From Biancaea sappan (lineage: Eukaryota > Streptophyta > Magnoliopsida > Fabales > Fabaceae): 64,000 bases of DNA. This document shows, in pieces, positions 37,058 to 46,378 of this stretch. The DNA is taken from assembly GCA_037074585.1 (NCBI GenBank), contig CM073495.1, positions 23,789,001 to 23,853,000 of the forward strand, written 5' to 3'. The notes beneath the pieces were generated by a model that made no database searches, was not told the DNA's origin, and saw only the letters and a program-made list of their open reading frames with translations. The position numbers and the translations under genes are program-made. Every line of letters begins with the position of its first letter. The first letter of the stretch is position 1.

Positions 37058-39417
37058 TGTCACGTCCCAAAATCTGAGCACGTGACCGGCACGGAAAGTG
37101 AATTTCATTTCACCTCCGTAAGCCTATCTTTTTCTTAAAAATCATACAATTCTTTTTCATGCAACCAAACCGAGTTCTCTATACATACTACAATTATTCA
37201 CATTACATCACTGAATGAACCTACCTGATTACAGAGACTTCTAGATTTGTACAACTTAGAATAAGACTTAACTATTATACCTTTGTCCTGAAAAAATGAA
37301 AAGGTAATCATGGACTAAGGATCCATAATTCCTTGTTCCGATATTTACCTTCAGCTGTCAACTCTGAAAAAAAATATCAATAAGAGGGGTATGAGCAAAC
37401 CACGTGCCCAGTGAGTAGATAACACAACACTATAACAAAAAAATATCATGCATCATAATGATAACATGCAGCAATCATACGTAAATCGATCATCATATGA
37501 TATAATATTATTTATAATATTTCACAACAATATCCAAGTAAATCAAATACATTTCAACATAATTCAAAATTCACAACAGCAATCGGTGAAATCAATTTCA
37601 CACACATTTCCCGTACCAACCGGGTCGTCCAAGATACCTCTGGATCATTGCCCGCGGCCCCCGCCGCATCCACCCTTATCGCTCCGTTTATAATCTCCAT
37701 TCTTATAACTTCACATAAATTTCTCCATGGGGTGCACCACCATGTCTTTTCTTTCCAGTCAAACACAATCACAATCACATATAAAAACATCCTCAATCAA
37801 AATCTTGAGCCACATACACAACTCAGTCATTTACAATTCAAACCACAATATAATCAATGTGGTTCCAGCAACATAGCATGTATACAACATAACCCATAAT
37901 ATAGAACAATTATTCAACTCAGTTCACATGCCATTCACAATCCATCATATAACCTCCATTCATGGGAAAATAAGAAAATATAATTATATACATTACCAGA
38001 CACGTTCCACAATTGTTTATGACTCATCGTTCCACATCATCCTCTTCAAACTTGGATAAACAACATATTTCCACTATGATGCAAAAAGTCAATAACATAT
38101 ATTTAATCATAGCAAATATTAACCCACTCACCTGAATTTCACGCTCTCGACACTCCCACTTTACACTTTGACCATTCCTATTGTAACCAGACAAAAATCA
38201 TCAGGGTTACGAAATAGAGAAATTTTCTACCACTACTCTCGACCTTTACTCACATCTTAAGTCATAACTCCTAACCGGTAATGAATATCTAAATGAAACT
38301 TATACCATTGGAAACTAGACTCAAAGAGCTTTCCAACGATATAAAGTTTGCCCAAAACAGAGTTCGGATGAAGAAGTTATGACCGATTTAAAATAAGCTA
38401 AGGTTTCCCGGCATACCTGGCGCCTAGGCGCCACTCATGGTGCCTGGGCGCCAACCCAAGCATGGCGCCTAGGCGCCACACGTGGCACCTGGGCGCCAAT
38501 CCTTTCTTCTTCCCCATATAACCTTGGCGCCTAGGTGCCACACATGGCGTCTGGGCGCCACGATCGCGACCTTTCGCGATTTTCTCTCGGATTTGGCCCA
38601 AATCTGGCCAAATCTCCACCGTTTTTCATTATTTCTTCCATGGGATCTCACCCTTAATGTCTAAGGAGCATTTAGACACCAAAATCACCAATTTTAATCG
38701 AGAAACGAAGCCGGAATCTCGATTTTTACCTCAAATACTCTTAAAACTAGAAAATAGGGAAAAGCTTAAGAAATAGAAATTTCTACCTCGATTCCTTGCT
38801 TTCTCTACGTTGCTTGGCTCCTAGAGGCTCGCCCCGTAGCCCGAGATCCGCCCTTCAAAATCCGGTTGTGGAGTTGGGGTGTAGAGAGAGAAGAAAGAGA
38901 GAAAGAGAGGAGAGAAAGTGAAGAGAGAGAGAGGAAAGGAGAAAAATGAAGAAAAAATAGGTGAGGCCACCTATTTACTCGCCCGGGGTAAAATTATCAC
39001 TTGCTCTTCAATTGACCCTCAGTCAAGACTAGCAAAAGCAAATTCATAAAATCTCACCTCAGGTGTTTCTAAATCCTAAGTGCCCCACAGATTTCCTTAT
39101 TTCACTTTAGTCCCTCTCAATATCTCAAACTCCACTTTAATCCCAAATCTATCATCCTTTCGGTACCGGACTCATAATTCATTCCCATAAGCTCTATTCT
39201 CCTTCTCGGGTTCCTACTTGGTCATTTCTCAAAAGTCCTTTATACTTTCTTTTCTTTTCACTTTAGTCCTTGAGAATTTGTAAAAATTTCCTAAATTAAA
39301 ATTTCTATTCCCACATTTTCTTCACTAATTCAAAAAGCAAATTTTCCACGTAATTAAATTTTTCACTAAACTTCAAATTAGACTTTAAATATTCATATAA
39401 ATTCTTGGGATATTACA
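37058..39417 (-). mobile_element. solo LTR (TGTCACGTCCC type), probable Ty3/Gypsy, 2360 bp
   Basis: On the plus strand it starts TGTCACGTCCCAAAATC and ends CTTGGGATATTACA, with a perfect target duplication GTATA (37053-37057 and 39418-39422). It sits inside the plant mobile domain gene. Features: CAGTGAGTAG at about 37410, a motif centred on CTAGACTCAAAGAGCTTTCC (38321-38340), a GC palindrome array (38417-38560) and a GA-rich tract (38880-38950). The superfamily is inferred from the ends and from the similar LTR at 34469. Confidence 0.92.
38417..38560. repeat. TGGCGCCTAGGCGCCA palindrome array
   Basis: Three near-perfect palindromes GGCGCCTAGGCGCC at 38419, 38464 and about 38526 alternate with variants (GGTGCCTGGGCGCC, GGCACCTGGGCGCC, GGCGTCTGGGCGCC). 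The block is the most GC-rich in the window. Long open frames over it on both strands come from its stop-poor composition. Confidence 0.9.
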
Positions 39418-41359
39418 GTATAGCCTGCAGGTCACCGATGGTCTCATCTATCCTCTCCTCCAAGCACCTCTAAGAAGGATGTCTAACGTGCTATGTGGCA
39501 AGGAGGATCATCCTACAATAAATAGTCCTTACCCAATGCCTGCAACATATCCATGTTGAAGCTCCTTATGTCTCCCAACAGGGTAGACTGAAGGATCTGG
39601 CTAGATTGAAGCATCACACGGTAAATGGACTAGTACCCAAGCGACTATAGCATAATTGTAATTTATAATAATTAGAACATCACATCTTATAGAAAAATGA
39701 AAAGTTTAGTAATGGTAATAAATAAAAAAGTACAGTTGCCAAATTTGTAGCTACAGTGTGTGACATCCACCACAATGTCATGTATTCTAAATTCCTATGT
39801 CATGTATTCTAAATTCCTATGCAGTGGTTCTTAGAGCGGTCATGATTTGACCACCCTCTATCTTTGTGCCTGCCACCGGAAGATGTATTCATGTTGTTTA
39901 GCTTGCCAATTGACGTCCATTTTCCCTATCAATTATTGTGTGTACAGCCAGTCGTTGTTGGCAGAAAGCAATGGGATTGGTTGATTTTGATCGAACTGTC
40001 AGAGACATCTATCGGGCTGGTGCCACTTAATGATTTGGAAGCATATCAAAGGAACAACTGCCTGCCAAATGTCAAAACCATTGTAACAGTAATCTGGTAT
40101 CGGGTTCTCACACACTTCTTGTGCATATGGCTGCCACACAAACTGCAATAGATAACTGTACTTAAATGGTAAAAAGAAACTAAAAAAAATGGGACTCATC
40201 GTTGCAAGTTTAAAACTCACATTGCTTTCCTTCAAGCGATCAAATGTCTCACGATATTGTATCAGCAAATGCAACGGGTGCTCACTCAAACCTTTGAAAT
40301 CGTTCCACCTACATAAGCGTTGAAATGTAACGTTATATTATATTAAATATTATTGACTAAATTAAAAATATCAGGACAAATACACACCTGAAGCTCAGTG
40401 GCAGATAACCGGGGTAATTAGCCTCTTCTTTATCTGGGACCAATCGTCACACATGTCGATCTTGAATTTGGGACTGGATCAATAAGAGTTGATCCCATGC
40501 CCAAACATAGAGCAGGTGCACACAACCTGTAAACTCCTTTTTGTCGGCATCAGTGGCTCTACATAACTCCCGATAAAGGTATGCTAGCACAACAGAGCCC
40601 TAACTGTACTGGCCAGTAAGCTGGAGGTCCCGAAACAGAGAAAGGAACATCAAGTGCACAAAAATGTTGGACTTATCATTCATCAACATACCCCCAATTA
40701 ATTTCAAAATATATGCCTGAGCATACTGCTGCAATTGCTGTTCTGTGGCGTTTGGGGGGATCTCGCTAAATTGGTTACCTAACCAAGGTAATGATGTGTG
40801 CCCTCCTCTAATGGCTTCTGCAGGAGGACTGACTCCGTGCAGTTCCTGACACTGATCAGTCCAAATATAATTGGTTCTCCCAACCATGGGCAAACCGTCC
40901 ATTGGGAGGCCTGTCTAGATGGCCACATCTTGCAAGATAATAGTACACTCACCAACTGGCAAGTGAAAGTGTGTGTCTCGAGCCTCCATCGCTCCACCAA
41001 TGCAGAAATCAAATCATAGTCAACTTCAAAATTACCCATCAGTGATGCTTCATGGAATTTTGCCTGCTGAATATATGGAACAAAAGGCAACACCATGTAA
41101 AAAGAACTTCGGGTGTACTTGTAGCAATGTCGAACTTTTGTGAATACACAGTTTTCTTGTCACCATAATGTTAATCAACCTAGTATTATTGCAGTAATAA
41201 AAAAAACTAAATGAACGAATTAATTTCATATACACTTACCATGTCCCACACAACTTTAGATACATGTCTATCTTGCAAGTATAAAACTGAAGAATCCTTA
41301 GGGCCAAGTTTCTTCCGTTTTGTTGTATTTTACTTCTTTTACTATGTAAAAACATGAAT

Positions 41360-42330
41360 AATATTTAGATTAAAGAGACCAATAGAACTAAAAATTATAA
41401 ACACATAAAAAACAAAAACCACATCAAAATTTAGATTAAAGAGACCAATGATAAAAAATAACAAATTATAAAATTTAACCTAAATATTATTATATACTAA
41501 CTCCACAAAAAAAAGGATAAATAAAATAGAAGTTTAACCTAGAAAAAATAGGAAGCTTATTTATTTTAAAGTTAATTATTTCAGTCTAATAATTATTTTA
41601 ATCTAATAACATTTTAAAAAGTAATCTAAAAAAATTACTATTATAATTTATACAGATAAGAATATTTAGTTTAAAGAGATCAATAATCTAGAACTAAAAA
41701 TTATAAACACATAAAAAACAAATATCTAAATTTAGATTAAAGAGACTAATAATTAAAAATAACAATTTATAAATTTTAACATAAATATTTATTATATATC
41801 TAACTCCACACAAAAAAAAGAATAAATAAAATAAAAAGTTTAACCTATAAAAAATAGGAAGCCTATTTATTTTAAAGTTAATTATTTTAGTCTAATAATT
41901 ATTTCAATCTAATAACATTTTAAAAAAGTAATAAAAAATTACTATTACAATTTATACAGATAATAATATTTAGGTTAAAGAGACCAATAACCTAGAACTA
42001 AAAATTATAAACACAGAAAAAACAAATATCACATCTAAATTTAGATTAAATAGGCCAATAATTAAAAATAACAAATTATGAAATTTAACATAAATATTTA
42101 TTATATATCTAACTCTACAAAAAAAGAATAAATAAAGTAAAAAGTTTAACCTATAAAAAATAGGAAGCCTATTTATTTTAAAGATAATTATTTCAGTCTA
42201 ATAATTATTTTAATCTAATAACATTTTAAAAAGTAATCTGCAAAAATTACTATTACTTTATACAAATAATGATATATAATAAAATTCAGGTTAAAAAGAC
42301 CAATAACTTAGAACTAAAAATTATGAACAC
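41360..42330. repeat. tandem repeat of about 305 bp, three copies
   Basis: AGTTTAACCTAKAAAAAATAGGAAGC recurs at about 41532, 41838 and 42143, with the flanking blocks TTAGATTAAAGAGACCAATA and CTAATAACATTTTAAAAAGT in register. The array is extremely AT-rich and lies upstream of the plant mobile domain gene in the MULE. Confidence 0.85.
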
Positions 42331-42955
42331 ATAAAAAACAAATACCACGTCTAAAAATGTTAAACCCTAAGCAAAATAATTAGAAAAGATTTAAATCCAA
42401 CCAAATCATTTTAACAAGTAATACCTGAAAACATATTAGAAACAAAAATTAAACTATCACCGAAATGATTCCAAGAGACCAAAAAATTTAAACTATCACC
42501 GAAAATTTACAATGACTCCAAGAGACCAAAAAATAAAATGACTAAAAGAAATTTACATTATCACCGAAAAAAAACTGAAGGATTTCTTAAGTGTGATCCA
42601 TAGACCAAAAAAAATATCAAAAAAATTAAAAAAAATCATTCAAACAATAATACAACTAAAAAACAGTAAAACAAAGTAAAAATGGAAAGAAAACGAGTTA
42701 AAAAAAATACCTGGAAGGGGGAGAGAGATGCAGATTAGAGAGGGGAGAAATCTCTCTCACAGTGGTGCTGGAACTATAAAAATTGGGGGGGGGACCATGC
42801 GAGGAAGAAGAGAATTTTTTTAACCGGGGTGTGAATTGGGGGACACGTGTCACAGTTTGACTGTTCCGGTCAATGGGCGCACTTGGTAAGTGCGTACTGC
42901 ATTGAACGCAATGCGCACCTACCAGGTGCGTACTACTTAGTGGTGTAGTATGGTA
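42331..42955. other. MULE right subterminal region, inner part
   Basis: AT-rich to 42700, then purine-rich (GGGGGAGAGAGATGCAGATT, about 42717) and GC-rich. Alternating GTGCGTACTGC and GCGCACCTACCAGGTGCGTA motifs at about 42866-42930 resemble those at the left end of the MULE (21270-21400). This may include the promoter and leader of the minus-strand gene. Confidence 0.55.
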
Positions 42956-43679
42956 GCAAGATGAAGTCAGGGATGAAGCCTTTCAAGTCGAGGCACGAAG
43001 CTACAGGTTCTATTTGCGGTCGTGAGACAGAGGTTGGAGGCAACTAACTTGTTATATAGGTAGCCGTACGTGTTAATAGATCTTCTTCTATACTAGTAGT
43101 AGCAATAGTTTGCAATCTGGACATTGATTAATCTTTATGCTTCCTAGTAGCTATACAATTCGAATCGGCTACCAGTACCTATAAAGACTGCTTAAGTTCT
43201 TAAGACCGGGGAGCCCGAGGCCAATTTCAGCTTTAGGAGTTTACAAGCTTGTTTGATAGAACAAGGGAAGGAAGAAAGCAAAGCTTGAGGGAATGAGCTT
43301 AGTGACTTATTTTCAGTCAGTTTAGCCTAACACTAAACAAAAGGTAATACTAATAGGTCCTTATCCACCTTTCTAAGACAACAGATAGAATTCCTCTACT
43401 CCCTTAGTTCGGAAACTACTATTTCAGAGCCTTCTGCTTTTTCATACATAGAGTTTGCAATTGAATCAGCTCTTGATAAGAGTTCTTAGTGTAACAAGAA
43501 GAGCGTGAACTCATTCTCAAGCACTTTCAGCGGCAATGTAGTATTCTTTTCTAGCAGCACTTCCTGATTCAATTTCTTGATTCACTAGGTTGGGCTAAAT
43601 CGAACCTTCAGCCACAAGCCTTCTTTCGTTAAATAGGCTTTCGTCAAGGCTTTTTTCGCTCCTCTCAAAGCTGATTTCT

Positions 43680-44050
43680 AAGTAATGAAGTTGGCCTTCT
43701 TGAGGTGTGATACTGACCATTTGTCAAATGAGACTCAGGCATAAGAAGTTGTGAATATAATTCCCCAGTTTTTCCCCAAAAGATTGAGAATTCATGGTCT
43801 ACTTTACTATAAAAGTCGGGGCATTTGTAGCACTTTTGCCACCAAGAAAGCATTCCTTTGGCGTTGGGGACCCCATCTTTAGATGTGAAGGCTTAGGTTG
43901 AGGAGTCAAATGTATCAACCTCCGTGAGCATGGTCAATAATCCTTCTTGGGTTATCAAATTGGGGTTGCCATAGGGAATGCCACCTTGTTCAGTTTTGAG
44001 GTCATCGATGAACCGGTTACTAGTTCTCGCTCTACCTTTTTAGCTTGGTC
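43680..44050 (-). pseudogene. unrecognised broken open frame in the mitochondrial-like block
   Basis: On the minus strand, about 115 codons are open apart from one stop near 43895: RFIDDLKTEQGGIPYGNPNL, then GVPNAKGMLSWWQKCYKCPD and KTGELYSQLLMPESHLTNGQ. The composition looks like real protein, but I do not recognise the family. Fragments of plasmid-, virus- or retroelement-derived genes are common in plant mitochondrial DNA. Confidence 0.4.
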
Positions 44051-44412
44051 ACTATCTCGTCGTTCTGATTAAAGGATTGAACAAGAAGAGTCGCTAAATG
44101 TAACATATAAAAGACTTTGAACCAGGGCTTCCTCTAACAAGAAAAGAAGCCATTAGTAGTCCAGGTTAGGCTTTCGATTTAATACCAATCTCCCTCAGAG
44201 TAGTGTTAAAACAATAATAGTTATATAGGCTCAGCTCTAGTTCTTAAGGCAAAGTATCACATGAAAGAGGAAAGTCAACATGAGACTCGAAAGATGCTAG
44301 GCGATAAAGAAAAGAAAATGACTCTTTCTTCGGTGGACATGGCAGAGGCTTATGCACTTACACTTAGGAAAGGTTCTAACCTAGCTTTTTCTCTACAGCT
44401 ATCTTCTATTTG

Positions 44413-44445
44413 ATAGTAAGGAGGCTATCCAAGCCTCCTTACTAT
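44413..44445. repeat. perfect 14-bp inverted repeat (hairpin)
   Basis: ATAGTAAGGAGGCT, a 5-base spacer, then AGCCTCCTTACTAT. It lies just past the protease-like fragment in the mitochondrial-like block. Confidence 0.85.
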
Positions 44446-44720
44446 TCTGAGTGGCAGTATATTCACTACGGCTCCATTGTCCACCAACACTTTAGACACC
44501 AGCTGAATTAATTGCAGGCTATAATGTAGAATATGCACATGATGCAATCCTTAATAGTCCACTGTTGGTGGAAGCCGATGTCTTGGGGTCACGGGGACTC
44601 ATTATGACTGAAACAAGGGGTGGGTCTTTACCAACTTCAAAATCTTTGATTTTAGGTAAGCCAAAAAATGTGAAGGCCCCTACGCGAGCCTTATTGAAAA
44701 GGCCCCTTACTATAGAACAA
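44440..44720 (-). pseudogene. Ty3/Gypsy aspartic protease fragment in the mitochondrial-like block
   Basis: On the minus strand about 44510-44430 reads VSKVLVDNGAVVNILPLRI, matching the plant Gypsy (Tat/Athila-type) protease motif V.RVLVDNGS..N.LPL. Upstream, 44725-44519 is open (GLPKIKDFEVGKDPPLVSVI...) but is not recognised. Plant mitochondrial genomes often hold such retroelement pieces. Confidence 0.6.
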
Positions 44721-44966
44721 AGCAAGGGATTGAGCTATGTGAAAGACATTGCTTCTTTTCATAATATGAAAAGAGCCTTTTCAGTCCTCTCCCAGCAAGA
44801 AAACAAATGCGGGAATGTGAGTGGGTAGGAGATCAATAGACACAGAAAGAGAAGACTAAAAGGAGCACCAGGTTACACTTTTACACTTTTCTGAAGAGAG
44901 CTTAAAGCAATAAGATGAAAGATGAGAAATGCTAGTAGATGAAAGATGGAATGAGATACTGGCCTT

Positions 44967-45094
44967 AGCGCAAAAGATCAATCATTGAGCCTTAGGCCAC
45001 TACCAAGCAGCAATGGAGGATCATAACACTAGCGCAAAAGATCAATCATTGAGCCTTAGGCCACTACCAAGCTGCAATGGAGGATCATAACACT
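44967..45094. repeat. 64-bp tandem duplication
   Basis: The unit begins AGCGCAAAAGATCAATCATT at 44967 and again at 45031, with about one mismatch (AAGCAGCAAT versus AAGCTGCAAT). The near identity implies a recent event. Confidence 0.92.
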
Positions 45095-46333
45095 TGATAA
45101 ATGATCCCTACTTGAAAAAGTAGAGACAATAACTCTTGTTAGCTTAACTGGCTAAATGGATTTCATTGGTAGTTTGGTCCGATCAGTTAGATTCATATGT
45201 ATTATGGGCTATTTGCCTTAGTTTAGGGGCCAAATTTAGAGTAAATCACTAATGTCAAAACTCTCGCAGCAAAGCCCTTTTAATATGATAAAGGTTAGGA
45301 CTTGTTTCAATTTAAAGAGTTAAGTAAGGATAAATTGCTTTTTTAGCCAACTGACATAGGGAGATAAAGCTTTCAAGCCACTCGAGATAGGCACTGTGAA
45401 AGAAAAGAGTTCTATATCCGATTCGTGTAAGAGCGTCTCATAAGTCCCTACCTTGATGCATTCAAAATTCTTCCTGAAAGCCGAGCATTCTCAAGCACCG
45501 GATTCAATAGCAATTATAGAGGATTCTTCCATTCTAGCTACCTATTCAATACAATAGCAATGGTCAAGAAGGTTCAAACAGGCTTTACGCCTCTAAGGAC
45601 AAAAGGATTTGAAGAAAAATCACTACCGACTAATCCTTTGGTTGGACATACTATGCATAGTAGTACCGCTCGCCATGAGCGAGTAATCTTTGCGTACATG
45701 CTTACTTCATCTTGACTTCTTACACCTGCTTTGGGCAATTAATTCCTTGCTTTCGGTATAAGAACTCAAGCAAAACAAAAAGCACCATAGTGCAAGAGAG
45801 GACATAATCGATATCAGCCAAGGCATTTAGAACAATGGGAGCAAGACTTCCAAGTCTTCCCGCCATAGACGAGGACTGAGCCTATATATTCTATTAAAAA
45901 AGTTTTATAGAGGATCATCACTTTGATCATAGATAAACGAGATTCGATCACGTAGCAACCGGGCTACATACCTAAAAAATGTGTAGCCCAAAACTACACT
46001 CCCGCCTAGCTGTAACTAGCATGAAATATGGGATCTTCTCCCACAATAAACATCTAGAAGAGAGAAAGCCTCCATCTTACTAGGGAGCCTGCCATGCTTT
46101 TGCCCGAGTGGTTACTTTTTCCGCGAGTGAAAAGCTCGTTTCTTCCTTGCTTTCAAGGTTTCGCCCTTAGAGGCATAGTTCAGGAAGGGCTCAAGCATTT
46201 ATTAAGAAATGTCGTTTGCCTTCTTTTCTTTAGAATTAGGATGAGCTAGATGTGCACATTGCTTTGTGAAAAGAACACACTTCCTATGTGCGTACTGCGT
46301 AGCACAAATTCGCACATATGAATTGCATTCTTC

Positions 46334-46378
46334 TTGCTACAGTAAATTTGGATTAGGTCCGCAATTTAAATTAATAGT
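46334..46378 (-). repeat. MULE right terminal inverted repeat
   Basis: Inverted match to 21186-21226, with TTGCTACAGT at its inner edge. Immediately inside lie TGTGCGTACTGCGTAGCAC and further GTGCG motifs. Confidence 0.7.

Larger units (their letters stand above)
36640..41300 (-). pseudogene. plant mobile domain (PMD) protein gene, MULE-borne, interrupted
   Basis: On the minus strand: VLPFVPYIQQAKFHEASLMG, FEVDYDLISALVERWRLETH (41096 to about 40980), then after a frameshift HLPVGECTIILQDVAI-stop-TGLPMDGLP, VPPNATEQQ-like text with YILKLIGGMLMND (to 40600), ELCRATDADKKEFTGCVHLL, and in a further exon (about 40289-39999) QFVWQPY, AVVPLICFQIIKWHQPDR. These are the conserved blocks of the plant mobile domain, found in host genes (MAIN-like, phosphatase 7 long-form-like) and in MULEs. 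The C-terminal part (37050-36640) holds a 17-residue repeat. A solo LTR (37058-39417) splits the gene, and TGG-to-stop changes and a frameshift add damage. Transcription would run toward the transposase gene. Confidence 0.82.
42957..46260. other. mitochondrial-like DNA insertion (NUMT)
   Basis: Base composition jumps to near 43% GC and the style changes to that of plant mitochondrial intergenic DNA (for example GGCTTTCGTCAAGGC, GAAAGCAAAGCTT, TTTCGCCCTTAGAGGC). The AT-rich host pattern returns sharply at both sides, and MULE subterminal sequence of the GTGCGTACTGC type is found both before and after it. No complete mitochondrial gene is recognised. It holds a retroelement protease fragment, a 64-bp duplication and a perfect hairpin. 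The origin is inference from composition and style; boundaries are accurate to about 20 bp. Confidence 0.65.
21186..46378 (+). mobile_element. Mutator-like element (MULE) with nested insertions
   Basis: The left end at about 21186-21226 (TTAAATTACAGATTTAGCCC... ACTGTAGCAA) matches the inverted right end at about 46334-46378 (TTAAATTGCGGACCTAATCC... ACTGTAGCAA). Just inside each end are short GC-rich motifs of the GTGCGYAC / GTGCGT type. The interior carries a MULE transposase (plus strand) and a plant mobile domain gene (minus strand), a pair known from plant MULEs. Removing the LTR element (25791-36624), the solo LTR (37058-39417) and the mitochondrial-like block (about 42.96-46.26 kb) leaves about 8.7 kb, a plausible MULE size. 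No convincing 9-bp target duplication was found, so the outer limits are accurate to roughly 10 bp. Confidence 0.75.

Noticed and set aside
38398..38664. Overlapping open frames of 60-73 codons on both strands
   Set aside because: They lie over the GGCGCCTAGGCGCC array and follow its period; low stop density explains them.
44565..44828. 87-codon plus-strand open frame
   Set aside because: It lies opposite the better supported minus-strand retroelement fragment and shows no recognisable domain.
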